Source: Acetatifactor muris
GTDB taxonomy: Bacteria > Bacillota > Clostridia > Lachnospirales > Lachnospiraceae
DNA length: 64,000 bases
NCBI RefSeq assembly: GCF_024623325.1
Contig: NZ_JANJZD010000009.1
Coordinates: forward strand, 124,001 to 188,000
Direction of reading: 5' to 3'
Shown here: one piece after another, positions 39,071 through 48,113 of the stretch
How the letters are laid out: each line of letters begins with the position of its first letter
How positions within the stretch are numbered: the first letter of the stretch is position 1
Position numbers and translations under genes: made by a program
The notes under the pieces: model-generated
What the model saw: only the letters and a program-made list of their open reading frames with translations
Told to the model about the DNA's origin: nothing
Databases searched by the model: none

Positions 39071-41191
39071 TTACGCGCATTCCACATACCGAATGAATGC
39101 CTTCCCGTGCCCTTCGTTCACCCCAGCCTCAGTCTCTGCGGGATAATATTTCCCGTTGTGGGTGAATGGCGCGACACCGTCCACATAGCCGGAGCCTCCT
39201 GCGCCTGACTCGCCGCGCATGCCATAGTTGCCGCCGAACCATCCGCCTCCGCCGCCGGAATAGCAGGTGCTGCTGGATGAGCCATAAGACGGCGCTGAAC
39301 CAAAGTTTGTGGAAGGGCTGCTCCCCGTGGATATCTGCCGCCCTCCCAGGGCACCGCCGGAACCATCCCCGCCCCGCTCCCCTCCGCCGTCTCCGCCTTT
39401 GTGGATTGTGCCATTGTCTATTGCGCCTCCTCCGCCTCCTCCGGCCACGATCAGGACGCATTCCCTGTTGGAGTAATTCACCCCATTGCTGTACCCTAAC
39501 GAACCGTATTTTGTTGCCACATGGGTAGCGCCGCCTCCACCTGCCCCATATTGCCTGCCATTCGTATAGCTGTATCCATAAGCGCCGCCGTTTGTCCCCG
39601 GAGATGTCCCATTTGCAGCGCCGCCATTATATACATAGACCACCTCGTCCTTTTTCATCTTCTTATAGCCTTTGGAATGACCGCCAAGACCGCCTTCCGC
39701 CACAAGGGAGTCCACTTTTGCGCTGCCCCCGGATGCGCCCCACACTTCAAACTCATAGATGCCGTCCTGGGGGATAACAAACTGCACATAATTCCCTGTG
39801 TAGGGGAAGTCATACTCCGTGGTCACCCACATGGCATAGAGCGCAGCCTCCGCAGGGAATACCCCTTTCTCCCCCGGTTTGTAAGATGGCGTGGAAAGGG
39901 AGTCAATGCTCCATCCGCAGAAGGACATACCATTTCTCGTGTAGGGGCTTGCCGGGATCGTGGTGGGTTCACTCTGTGCATTTCCGTTATTGTAATAGCA
40001 ATAAGCCGTAAAGGACTCCGCCGCCCCGGTTTCTGCAAGGGTGCCGCCGTTCGGCATCAGCCCTACGGTCATCTGCTTTCTGAACACTGCATAGAGCGTA
40101 ACGGGTTCCTCCGAACTGATGATAAACTCGGAAAGCACTTTCTTTTCCGCCTGGTCATCCTGCCGCCATCCCACAAAGGTGTATCCCTCCAGCGCGGCAT
40201 CCGGGGCGGCGGCAATGGCGTCCTCCCTGTCCGGCACAGTCCTTTCCAATGCATACCCCGTGTCGATCTGATATGTCACTTTGACACCCGCCGCATATAC
40301 CCTGTCCTCTCCCACGAAAATCCGCGTCACCCTTTTTGTGGCTTCATCCTCATAACAGAGATAAATGGTGGTGGCACTGTAACTTTCCATTGCCCGGTAC
40401 TCGTCAAGGCTCACCAGTTTCATCACAAGGCCAGTGCTGCTCATCATCTCCGTCACTCTTTCATCCAGAGTCTGCACAGACTCTCCGAGGGATGCATTGG
40501 AAGAAATAACGCCGTCCAGCTCCCCGATGATGTTCCTTGCCGTGAATACCGCGGTTCCATCCAAAACCCTGTCCCCCACTTTGGTGATCCTCGAATACCC
40601 GGAAGGCTCGGAGGCGGCCGTGGTTCCTGCCTGTGTGCAGACCAGTGTCGCCCACCCCGGAGCGCCCACTGCGGTCACCGCATCCCCTACGGCATAGGAA
40701 GTGGCACGGGTGAGGGTTTCCCCTCCTCCCCCGCCGCCTCCGCTCCCGGCTTTCAGCGTGGGGAACACTTTTGTCAGCCCGTCCAATCCTGCGGAAGATA
40801 CGGTGAAGATGGCAAGTTCCAGATCGTAGGAAGAATTGTTGTAATTGATATTTACATCCGCATCCAGCGGCGGAAGCTCCGCTGCCGCCTGCGCCAGTAT
40901 CTTGATGGGTTCATCCGCATTGGATAAATCAAGATGGATATACACCCTTCCGTCCAGCGTCTCCCCCACGTCCGCAAGGCGCACGTCAATCTCCGTTTCA
41001 TACACCTCAAAGAACCGCCCCCGTATCATGCCAAAGCCCTGCGAGATATGCAGCACATTTCCTCTCGCATAGGTCACTTCGCACCCTTTGAAGATGCCGC
41101 TGCCGGGGATCGCCGTCTCGTAGATGATGGCGTCATCCTGCGGTGTGACATTGCCGCCCTTATAGGTTTTCAGTGTGATGTTGTCAGCCAT
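39071..41191 (-). CDS. Phage tail appendage / receptor-binding candidate, glycine-rich
   Basis: 706 residues. N-terminal baseplate-type domain (ITLKTYKGGNVTPQDDAIIY; KVFPTLKAGSGGGG about residue 150), helical linker, two InlB B-repeat-like modules (about 300-370 and 375-460, both ending TLYAVF/ALYAMWV), then a C-terminal Gly-rich domain (about 465-706: YEFEVWGASGGS, VAGGGGGGAI, GGGGGWFGGNYGMRGE). Gly-rich tips of this kind form host-binding ends of siphophage tails. Position next to holin and downstream of the baseplate genes fits. Overlaps the following gene by 8 bases. Confidence 0.8.
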   Translation of the reverse strand: MADNITLKTYKGGNVTPQDDAIIYETAIPGSGIFKGCEVTYARGNVLHISQGFGMIRGRFFEVYETEIDVRLADVGETLDGRVYIHLDLSNADEPIKILAQAAAELPPLDADVNINYNNSSYDLELAIFTVSSAGLDGLTKVFPTLKAGSGGGGGGGETLTRATSYAVGDAVTAVGAPGWATLVCTQAGTTAASEPSGYSRITKVGDRVLDGTAVFTARNIIGELDGVISSNASLGESVQTLDERVTEMMSSTGLVMKLVSLDEYRAMESYSATTIYLCYEDEATKRVTRIFVGEDRVYAAGVKVTYQIDTGYALERTVPDREDAIAAAPDAALEGYTFVGWRQDDQAEKKVLSEFIISSEEPVTLYAVFRKQMTVGLMPNGGTLAETGAAESFTAYCYYNNGNAQSEPTTIPASPYTRNGMSFCGWSIDSLSTPSYKPGEKGVFPAEAALYAMWVTTEYDFPYTGNYVQFVIPQDGIYEFEVWGASGGSAKVDSLVAEGGLGGHSKGYKKMKKDEVVYVYNGGAANGTSPGTNGGAYGYSYTNGRQYGAGGGGATHVATKYGSLGYSNGVNYSNRECVLIVAGGGGGGAIDNGTIHKGGDGGGERGGDGSGGALGGRQISTGSSPSTNFGSAPSYGSSSSTCYSGGGGGWFGGNYGMRGESGAGGSGYVDGVAPFTHNGKYYPAETEAGVNEGHGKAFIRYVECA

Positions 41192-42263
41192 TCTCCTGCC
41201 TCCTTAAAATCTTAGTCAAATCCAGCCGCACCGTGCCGAACACCAGCTTTGTATTTTTGCCACGCTCCCTGCCCGTGAGGATGCTGCGGTAACTCTCCCC
41301 ATCCGATATGATGTCCGCCACCTGCCCGAATTCCAGTTCTTCCGGCTTCACCAAAGCGTCACCGTTCATCATGGTAAGTTCGATTAAATTTGAATAGGAT
41401 AAATTTGCGAACTTGTTATGGGCGGCGCTGATGGCCGCGCTCTCAAAGCTGCTCCCCTCCTCATGGGAAACAGCCTGCATCTCACAGACCACCGGAACAA
41501 TGCGGTCACGGTCCTTCGTATCGTAGCCAAGATCGGGATGCAGATAATAAATCCGGGTGTTGGCATAGTTTTCCGCATCATAAATAATCAGCTTATTCAC
41601 ATCCGCGCTGACCTGCTTGATGGTGACGCTCTTTTTGATAATGTTCGGCAAATCGCTCTCTATGGTGATGATTCCTGCCGCCGCCCTCCCCACCGAAATC
41701 TGCACTTCCCGGTTCTGGATATCCAGCTTTGTCTTTACAAGGATGCTGTACTTCTCCATTGCCGGGATGATGACGGAATCAATGAGGTTCACGATATTGT
41801 AATGTCCGCCCTTATCGGAGGGCGTGATGTGCAGACTCCAGTCCTTTGTGGCGGTAACTGCGCTGACGGAAAGACCTTTGATATTCTGCATTTCATCTTC
41901 ATTGATGATAAACATTTCTTTTATCCTGTCACAGATAAACTGCTCCATGCTCCCCTGCCCCTGCAAATCCACATCAAACAGCACATCCGTATTGAGCAGT
42001 TCCATAAGGGGCTTATAGGAAATGGTCTGTAGCTTTTTGGATTTATCCGTGCCATACCCGATCTCTGTCACGATTCCGGCATATTCCTCACTGCCCCGGC
42101 TGATGCGGATGTAGTCCTGCTTTTTCACACCGGGCAGAGCAAGCACCGTAACCGTGTTCCCATCGGAAGATAAATAGTCCTCTTTATAGGTGATCTCATT
42201 TACATTGGTGTTCCCTACCATCTCAAAGTCCTGCGTGAATATCTCCACGTTATACGGTCTCAT
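41184..42263 (-). CDS. Phage baseplate hub / tail protein (Gp37-like)
   Basis: 359 residues from the ATG at 42263 (GGGGAGG seven bases upstream). Start MRPYNVEIFTQDFEMVGNTN, with YKEDYLSSDGNTVTVLALP and GIVTEIGYGTDKSKKLQTIS, as in siphovirus ReqiPepy6 Gp37-like proteins, which form the tail-tip hub with gpD-like fold. Overlaps genes on both sides (8 and 14 bases), typical of tightly packed tail modules. Confidence 0.82.
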   Translation of the reverse strand: MRPYNVEIFTQDFEMVGNTNVNEITYKEDYLSSDGNTVTVLALPGVKKQDYIRISRGSEEYAGIVTEIGYGTDKSKKLQTISYKPLMELLNTDVLFDVDLQGQGSMEQFICDRIKEMFIINEDEMQNIKGLSVSAVTATKDWSLHITPSDKGGHYNIVNLIDSVIIPAMEKYSILVKTKLDIQNREVQISVGRAAAGIITIESDLPNIIKKSVTIKQVSADVNKLIIYDAENYANTRIYYLHPDLGYDTKDRDRIVPVVCEMQAVSHEEGSSFESAAISAAHNKFANLSYSNLIELTMMNGDALVKPEELEFGQVADIISDGESYRSILTGRERGKNTKLVFGTVRLDLTKILRRQENG

Positions 42264-43086
42264 AGCTGATCCTCCCCTCAACCATAACATTCAGAATATT
42301 CAGCCCCTCATGCACCACGGAAATGCGGTTGCTGCCGTACTGCAAATGGAAGAACCGCTCCGTGGTGAAATCGCACATCTGGTACCTGTCCGCCACCACC
42401 TCGTCACTGACGCCCCGCTCCGTAATGCTGTAGGGAATCTGCGTGGTGTCGATGACCAGCTTATGCCCATCCGGGATATTCCCCTCGTACCTTCCCGTTT
42501 CATACAAAACATTATTCACATAGTGCTTCCATACGGGATTCGTGCAGGGGCCATATACCGTCACTTTACACGGGCTGTCCCCGTGGCTGTCGCTGTCGAT
42601 CATCAGCGTGTTCTGCGTCACGTCCGCATAGGCATAGGTGTATTCGTATGGATAAATCTTCCCGCCAATGGCGATTGTGCCGCTGTAGCCGGAAACATTC
42701 TTATAAAACAGCCCGGTTGCCGTAAATGCAACTTCACAATCCAGCCCCGCCCCGCCAGTGATTAACTCACTCTTAGCAATCTCCGTCATCCGCACCGGAA
42801 CACGGAACGCCTCCTCCATCTCATACACGAGGGTCAGCGGCACCGCCCGGACGAATCTTGAAAATGCACGGTAATTCACATAGGCATTCCTGCCTCCGAA
42901 AAATATCCGCCCGGTCATCACACCCTGTGAGAATAATTCCTCCAGAGGGATGAAGTCCGTGCCGATCTGTTCATACTGTGTCCCGTCCTTATAGCCGAAG
43001 CCGCCAATGGAATGGAAAAAGGACGTCCGGGCGTTCAAATCCCATGACACCCCTTCCCCGTTTATAAGCCTGAATTTCCTGATCAT
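42250..43086 (-). CDS. Distal tail protein (Dit-like, phage tail family)
   Basis: 278 residues, MIRKFRLINGEGVSWDLNAR with FFHSIGGFGYKDGTQYEQIG, the standard N-terminal block of siphophage Dit proteins; the C-terminal galectin-like half is present (VYGPCTNPVWKHYVNNVLYE). Dit forms the ring linking tail tube and baseplate. Position between tape measure and hub is canonical, and its start overlaps the tape-measure stop by 4 bases. Confidence 0.88.
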   Translation of the reverse strand: MIRKFRLINGEGVSWDLNARTSFFHSIGGFGYKDGTQYEQIGTDFIPLEELFSQGVMTGRIFFGGRNAYVNYRAFSRFVRAVPLTLVYEMEEAFRVPVRMTEIAKSELITGGAGLDCEVAFTATGLFYKNVSGYSGTIAIGGKIYPYEYTYAYADVTQNTLMIDSDSHGDSPCKVTVYGPCTNPVWKHYVNNVLYETGRYEGNIPDGHKLVIDTTQIPYSITERGVSDEVVADRYQMCDFTTERFFHLQYGSNRISVVHEGLNILNVMVEGRISYETV

Positions 43087-46000
43087 GAATACGCCTTTCC
43101 CAGCTCCCGGTTCAGCCCGTCTGACAGTTCCCCGACCAGCACCCCGGAATCCAATACCACCTGTGCGTCTGCCAGCCTGGGCAGATACTTTGTAACCACT
43201 TCATACATGGCATCCAGCCTTGCCGCCAGTGAAGCATTCCCGTTCCCGCCATTCCCGGAGGATGTGATGCTTTCCATTGCCCCCGCCTCTGGAATGAGCA
43301 TCCCTGCCAGTTCCTTCATGGGACCGGTCAGCTTCCCTAAATTCCCACGGATGCCTTTGCCCAGCAGGTCAATCATATCCGGCATAAAGGTGTGGAAGTT
43401 GGAAAGCGGCCCCTCGTCCGGCTCGGAGAAATGCAGGAAGGACGCAATGGTTCCCGCGATGTCCTTCACGCTGTCCACAAGGCCGCTGATCTTGGATTTG
43501 ATGCCATCTATTAAGCCGCCGATGATATCCTTGCCCCACTGCAATGCCTGTGAGGGCAGGCCCTTGATGAAGTTAATCGCCGCATCGAATCCACTCTTCA
43601 CCGCCCCGGCGATTCCGCTCATGGCATTCTTGATTCCTGAGAGCAGGCTGTTAAACACATTTACCACCGCGTCTTTCAGTCCTCCCACAATGACTGTGAC
43701 CGTGGACTTGATGGCATTCCACACACTGGTGATGACCTCTTTTATCGCATTGACCACGGAGCTTACTGCGGATTTGATGGCTTCCCATGCGGCGGTGATG
43801 GCAGATTTAATTGCCTCCATAATGGAGATGACCGCTGACTTGATGGCCTCCCAAGCCGCCACAGCCACATTTTTTATCGCTTCAATCGCAGAGGACACCG
43901 CACTCTTGATGGCTTCCCATGCGGCAATGACCGCAGAACGTATCGCCTCCATTGCCGTGGAAATGGCGTTCTTGATCGCCTCCCACGCAGAGACCACCAC
44001 ATCCTTAATGGCGGAAAGCACCGCCGTCACCGCTGACTTTATCGCTTCCCATACAGATGTGATTACACTGCGAATCGCCTCCATTACCGTGGTGACGGTA
44101 TTCCTTATCGCTTCCCAAGCGGAGGACAGGAAAGAGCCGATGGCGTTTGTGACGGTTTCAATCACTGTTTTAATCGCATTCCATACCGTGGATACAACTG
44201 TCTGTATCACATTCAGCACGGTTGTGATAATCATCTTATAGAACTCGAACCGCGCCACGATCAGCGTCTTTATCACGTCAAGGACAGTCTGGAAGATACT
44301 TTTTATCCCTTCCCATAATCCGCTGAAAAAGTCCTTTAGCCCGTTCCAGATGGACTGTGCCGCCCCGGTGATGGCGTTCCAGATGTTGGAGAAGAAATCC
44401 TTCAATCCATTCCATACCGCAACAGCCGCTTCTTTGATTACATTCCATAAGTTGATCCAGAACTCCCGGAAGCCCTCGCAGTTATTCCAGAGAGCCACGA
44501 AGATAGCAATCAATGCAGCTATGGCGGCAATCACTAAGGTGACCGGGTTCGCCGCAAGGATGCCCCACAGCGCACTAAGACCTCCGCCGATACTGGAAAT
44601 GCCGCCGATCAGTGTCGGGATGAAGGTCATGATGCTGCCCACTGCCGACACAACTTTTCCGATGATGATAAGCACGGGGCCGATTGCCGCAGCGAGTAAT
44701 CCGATAGTGACAATGGTATTCTTGGTGCCCTCATCCATGCCATTCAGCTTATCCACGAATCCCTGCACCCATGTGACGATCTGGCGGATGGCGGGCATGA
44801 GGATTTCACCGAAAGAAATGGCAAGTTCCTCCAACTGGCTTTTCAGGATGGTAAGCTGCCCGGCGAGGTTATCCTGCATGGTCGCCGCCATCTCCGCCGA
44901 CTTCCCGTCACAGTTTGCTATGGCGCTGCTCACCTTCTCAATGTCCGCAGGGGCAGCGTTCATCAATGCGAGGAATCCAGACATGGCGTTTTTACCTACC
45001 AAAGCCTCTGCCGCCGCTGCCTTTTCGGACTCTGACAATCCGCCGAAAGCCGTCCGGCAGTCTGCGAGGATGGCGCTCAAATCCCTCATGCTCCCGTCCG
45101 CATTGGTGGTGGCAATGGTCACTTCCCCGATGCTCGAACCGCAGATTTTCACTTCCCCGGAAAGGTTGCTCATGATGGTGCGGAGGGCGGTACCGGCCTG
45201 TGTGGACTTGATGCCCGCATTGCCCATCAGCCCAATCGCCTCTGCGGTATCTTCCGCAGAGAATCCCAAAGCCCCGGCAATGGGCGCACAGTATTTGAAG
45301 GTCTCGCCCATCATGGAGACGTTGGTATTGGCATTACTGGATGCCGCCGCAAGGATATCCGCAAAATGCCCGGAATCCGCTGCGGTCAGACCGAAAGCGG
45401 TAAGCGCATCCGTCACGATATCAGAGGTAGTTGCCAAATCTTCCCCGGAGGCGGCGGCAAGGTTCATGATGCCCTCGATGCCGGAAAGCATATCCGAAGT
45501 TTTCCAGCCCGCCATCGCCATGTAGTTCATGGCCTCCGCCGCTTCCGATGCGGAGAACTTGGTCTTGCTCCCCATCTCCCTTGCCTTATCCCGCAGGGCA
45601 TCAAGGTCTTTCCCCGTAGCCCCGGAAACCGCCCCGACCTGGCTCATGGCGGTATCGAAGTCCGCCGCCGTCTTGACCGCCACCGTGCCAAGCCCCACAA
45701 TGGGCGTGGTCACGCTTTTGGTCAGGGTAGTCCCTACACCGGAAATCTTATCCCCTAAGTTCTTTAAATCCTCACCCACGGCGGCAATCTTCTGCACCGC
45801 CACCGCCGACTGGTTCGCCTGCTCTTCGAGGCTCTTTAATCTTTCCTCGGTCTCAATGATCTCACGCTGCAAACCATCGTACTGCTCCTGGGTGATCTCT
45901 CCCTTTGCCAGTGCCTCATTTGCCTGCTCCGCAGCGGCTTTCAGGGTTTCCAGTTTTTCCTTCGTCTCCCGCACCGCATCCGCAAGGAGCCGGTGCTTCT

Positions 46001-46166
46001 GTGCCAGCAGCTCCGTATTGCCGGGGTCCAGTTTCAGGAGGTTGTTCACATCCCGAAGCTGAGACTGTGTGGTGCGGATGTCAGTATTGACTGATTTTAA
46101 GGCGGTGGTGAGTTTCGTGGTATCGCCGCCGATTTCTACCGTAATGCCCTGTATCCTTGATGCCAC
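43083..46166 (-). CDS. Phage tail tape measure protein
   Basis: 1,027 residues from the GTG at 46166 (VASRIQGITVEIGGDTTKLT, the usual start of this clostridial group; GGAAGG eight bases upstream). N-terminal coiled coil (about 15-115), TIGR01760-like core (TPIVGLGTVAVKTAADFDTA; TSDMLSGIEGIMNLAAASGE), membrane-like stretches about 505-560, and a long run of repeated AWEAIKSAV/MEAIRS units (about 690-870). Length of this protein sets tail length; the repeat tract would change it in steps. C-terminus overlaps Dit by 4 bases. Confidence 0.93.
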   Translation of the reverse strand: MASRIQGITVEIGGDTTKLTTALKSVNTDIRTTQSQLRDVNNLLKLDPGNTELLAQKHRLLADAVRETKEKLETLKAAAEQANEALAKGEITQEQYDGLQREIIETEERLKSLEEQANQSAVAVQKIAAVGEDLKNLGDKISGVGTTLTKSVTTPIVGLGTVAVKTAADFDTAMSQVGAVSGATGKDLDALRDKAREMGSKTKFSASEAAEAMNYMAMAGWKTSDMLSGIEGIMNLAAASGEDLATTSDIVTDALTAFGLTAADSGHFADILAAASSNANTNVSMMGETFKYCAPIAGALGFSAEDTAEAIGLMGNAGIKSTQAGTALRTIMSNLSGEVKICGSSIGEVTIATTNADGSMRDLSAILADCRTAFGGLSESEKAAAAEALVGKNAMSGFLALMNAAPADIEKVSSAIANCDGKSAEMAATMQDNLAGQLTILKSQLEELAISFGEILMPAIRQIVTWVQGFVDKLNGMDEGTKNTIVTIGLLAAAIGPVLIIIGKVVSAVGSIMTFIPTLIGGISSIGGGLSALWGILAANPVTLVIAAIAALIAIFVALWNNCEGFREFWINLWNVIKEAAVAVWNGLKDFFSNIWNAITGAAQSIWNGLKDFFSGLWEGIKSIFQTVLDVIKTLIVARFEFYKMIITTVLNVIQTVVSTVWNAIKTVIETVTNAIGSFLSSAWEAIRNTVTTVMEAIRSVITSVWEAIKSAVTAVLSAIKDVVVSAWEAIKNAISTAMEAIRSAVIAAWEAIKSAVSSAIEAIKNVAVAAWEAIKSAVISIMEAIKSAITAAWEAIKSAVSSVVNAIKEVITSVWNAIKSTVTVIVGGLKDAVVNVFNSLLSGIKNAMSGIAGAVKSGFDAAINFIKGLPSQALQWGKDIIGGLIDGIKSKISGLVDSVKDIAGTIASFLHFSEPDEGPLSNFHTFMPDMIDLLGKGIRGNLGKLTGPMKELAGMLIPEAGAMESITSSGNGGNGNASLAARLDAMYEVVTKYLPRLADAQVVLDSGVLVGELSDGLNRELGKAYS

Positions 46167-46198
46167 TCCCCTCACCTTCCTTCCCCAAATCAGGCATA

Positions 46199-46254
46199 AA
46201 AGAAGCCCGGATTTCTCCGAGCATAAAGAAAGCACCGATTATTTCTAACCGATG
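46199..46254 (-). terminator. Two terminators after the RES-domain gene
   Basis: Minus strand: AGCATCGG...CGGTGCT followed by TTTCTTT, then GCTCGGA-gaaa-TCCGGGC followed by TTCTTTT. They isolate the RES gene from the tape-measure gene. Confidence 0.6.
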
Positions 46255-46283
46255 CTATGTATTGAACTTATGTTTTCTGTCTG

Positions 46284-47447
46284 CTAATAAATTATTTCCC
46301 GAATACTCCCTTCAATCGGAATCGCATCATGAATATTGAACAAAACCACATTTTTTCCAACAACCTTATCTGTCCGGGTACATGGGTAAATAATTCCAGT
46401 CACTCCCCTGCTTTCCAGATATTCCGATAAAATGTGAAATGACCTATATGCCTCCTCCTTCTTATCATCATCTTTTTCATCTACTTTTTTATATATACAG
46501 TTACATACCATTTTAAGGTATTGCTTTGTAACGGCATCTGCTATAATCTGATGATCTACCATGCTTTCTGATTTCTGCTTTATTGCCTGTTTTAGTTCCC
46601 TCCCATTCTTCCTATACCTCTCGACCTTCTTAGGGTCAGATATGATTTCTGAAAAAATCACCTTCTCCAGACCATGCTTATAATTATCCAGTTTTCTCCT
46701 GAATGCACCTAAATCAATATCATTATAAGACAAGTCTAAGATGTTTCCCTCTTTCGCCTTTTCAAACAGGCAGAAAGAATACTTTTCACCTTTCTTGGCG
46801 CGGAACTCTTCTAAACACACATACTCACTAATGGAAAGCTCCGCATTATATTCCTGCAAACTTTCTGCAAATGATAAATAGAGATATGTTCTCCCCGGTG
46901 GGTTCCATCGGTTCTGCGCTTTGTTCGGCCACGGAATAAACCTGTCTGTATCATGCCCCCACCCGTCAACCACTCTGCATAATATATCTGATTTTTGTAA
47001 TGGGCGAAAAAATTCTTCTTTCCGCAATTCAATGGACTGTGTAAACACCTCACCAAATGTCTCTAAAAATGTTCTAGAACCATCGCTGGATGCATTTATA
47101 TTTTTCCATTTCTCATCTATGATTACCTTTGCATTTTCAAGCAGAATATCATCTATCAATTTCTCATAATATCCCGCATCCAGCTTGGGGTTAATAAAAA
47201 TATTATATTTCCCCAACGTATGTGTATAATCCAGTACAGTATCTACCGTACAATCCGCTTTGTCTGGATACGTTTCTTCCAATGAGTCATTTAAAGATTT
47301 TAATATCCTTGCCAATACATAATCATTCCCGTCTTTCCATATATCCCGCCTAATCCTTTTACTTAAAAACCGCAGTTCTGTTTTATATCTGTCACAAATG
47401 TTTTCCAAGCGTTCCAATTCAAATAACACCCTGTCCGAATAATCCAC
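46284..47447 (-). CDS. RES-domain protein, prophage moron
   Basis: 387 residues from a GTG at 47447 (GGGAAGG nine bases upstream). RES-type pattern in the second half: ILCRVVDGWGHDTDRFIPWP, NRWNPPGRTYLYLSFAES (the conserved R..NPPG.PYLYL) and, near the end, YLESRGVTGIIYPCTRTD with NVVLFN. The N-terminal 150 residues are helical and unrecognised. RES toxins such as MbcT destroy NAD+. The gene is markedly more AT-rich than its neighbours and has its own promoter and terminators inside the late tail operon, so it is an accessory cargo gene, perhaps for superinfection exclusion. No antitoxin gene is evident. Confidence 0.72.
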   Translation of the reverse strand: MDYSDRVLFELERLENICDRYKTELRFLSKRIRRDIWKDGNDYVLARILKSLNDSLEETYPDKADCTVDTVLDYTHTLGKYNIFINPKLDAGYYEKLIDDILLENAKVIIDEKWKNINASSDGSRTFLETFGEVFTQSIELRKEEFFRPLQKSDILCRVVDGWGHDTDRFIPWPNKAQNRWNPPGRTYLYLSFAESLQEYNAELSISEYVCLEEFRAKKGEKYSFCLFEKAKEGNILDLSYNDIDLGAFRRKLDNYKHGLEKVIFSEIISDPKKVERYRKNGRELKQAIKQKSESMVDHQIIADAVTKQYLKMVCNCIYKKVDEKDDDKKEEAYRSFHILSEYLESRGVTGIIYPCTRTDKVVGKNVVLFNIHDAIPIEGSIREIIY

Positions 47448-47473
47448 AGCACCATACCTTCCCTCTTAAAAAT

Positions 47474-47525
47474 ATTGAACAATCAACCGCTTTCCAGTAT
47501 ATAATAAAGCGGCTGATTATTCAAT
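47474..47525 (-). promoter_or_regulatory. Promoter of the RES gene inside a palindrome
   Basis: TTGAAT (47524-47519), 17 bases, TATACT (47501-47496) on the minus strand. The whole promoter sits in an imperfect palindrome: ATTGAACAATCAACCGCTTT pairs with AAAGCGGCTGATTATTCAAT (two mismatches). This suggests a dimeric repressor site, or self-terminating structure, over the promoter. Confidence 0.7.
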
Positions 47526-47558
47526 AAAGTGCTGTGTTCCGCTAAAAAAATGTGGAAC

Positions 47559-48097
47559 TTAAAAGGCATCCATCGCGGCCTGATCGCCAAGTACAGCGTA
47601 GGAATAGGTATCATTCATACTTTCACAATACATATCATTGATTAATCCTATTGAAAGCAGTTCCAAGTCTGCCATCGAAAGCCCTAGCTGCACACACCGC
47701 AGAAGGAACAGCGGCGTGGTCATTTCCCGCTCAGTTGGGCGAAGTTTTTTTTAGCCTCCACATCCGTCTGCACGTTCAGTCCCCACAGTTCTATAAGCTG
47801 CGGCAGAACCTGGTATATTGAAAAGGTGTTGAATCCGTCCAGCCACTCATCCACTTCATTTGGTATCTGCGGGTCTGCGTGCTTCGCCATCGTGTAGGCG
47901 ATATTCTCGAACATCTCCAATGAAAATAGATCGAGGTTGGAGTTTTCCTCATCCCCCTCACCGATGCTCTTTTCCAGAATCCGCAAATCCTTATAAATGT
48001 CTCTCTGAAATTTCAGTCTGTAAATACGCGGAATTGCCGCCGATGCCTTGAACAACACATCCTGCCCGTCTATCTCTATCTTCCTGACAATGCTCAT
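47559..48097 (-). CDS. Tail assembly chaperone, frameshifted long form (gpGT-like)
   Basis: A -1 slip at 47744-47750 would fuse the first 118 codons of the 125-residue chaperone to a second frame: LRPTEREMTTPLFLLRCVQL, then GLSMADLELLSIGLINDMYC and a stop at 47559, about 179 residues. The second frame has strong coding character and typical C-terminal chaperone sequence, and no good separate ribosome site, although its ATG overlaps the short form's stop (ATGA). Paired short and long chaperones made in fixed ratio coat the tape measure before tail assembly. Confidence 0.8.
47720..48097 (-). CDS. Tail assembly chaperone, short form (gpG-like)
   Basis: 125 residues, MSIVRKIEIDGQDVLFKASA, with AAIPRIYRLKFQRDIYKDLR and a C-terminal LPQLIELWGLNVQTDVEAKK, as in siphophage TAC proteins located between the major tail protein and the tape measure. 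Zero-frame product ending NFAQLSGK. Here the RES moron was inserted between the chaperone pair and the tape measure. Confidence 0.85.
   Translation of the reverse strand: MSIVRKIEIDGQDVLFKASAAIPRIYRLKFQRDIYKDLRILEKSIGEGDEENSNLDLFSLEMFENIAYTMAKHADPQIPNEVDEWLDGFNTFSIYQVLPQLIELWGLNVQTDVEAKKNFAQLSGK
47744..47750 (-). promoter_or_regulatory. Programmed -1 frameshift site (A-AAA-AAC)
   Basis: The zero frame reads GCT AAA AAA AAC TTC, containing the slippery heptamer A AAA AAC. Slipping back one base joins the frame of the downstream 61 residues. Seven-base slippery sites of this type at the end of gpG-like genes are classic in tailed phages. Confidence 0.8.
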
Positions 48098-48113
48098 ATC
48101 CTTTCAGCCTCCT

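Noticed and set aside
39071..41191. Diversity-generating retroelement target in the tail tip gene
   Set aside because: No reverse transcriptase or template repeat in the window.
43207..45525. Long plus-strand ORFs (344 and 391 residues)
   Set aside because: Mirror of the repetitive tape-measure gene; low-complexity translation.
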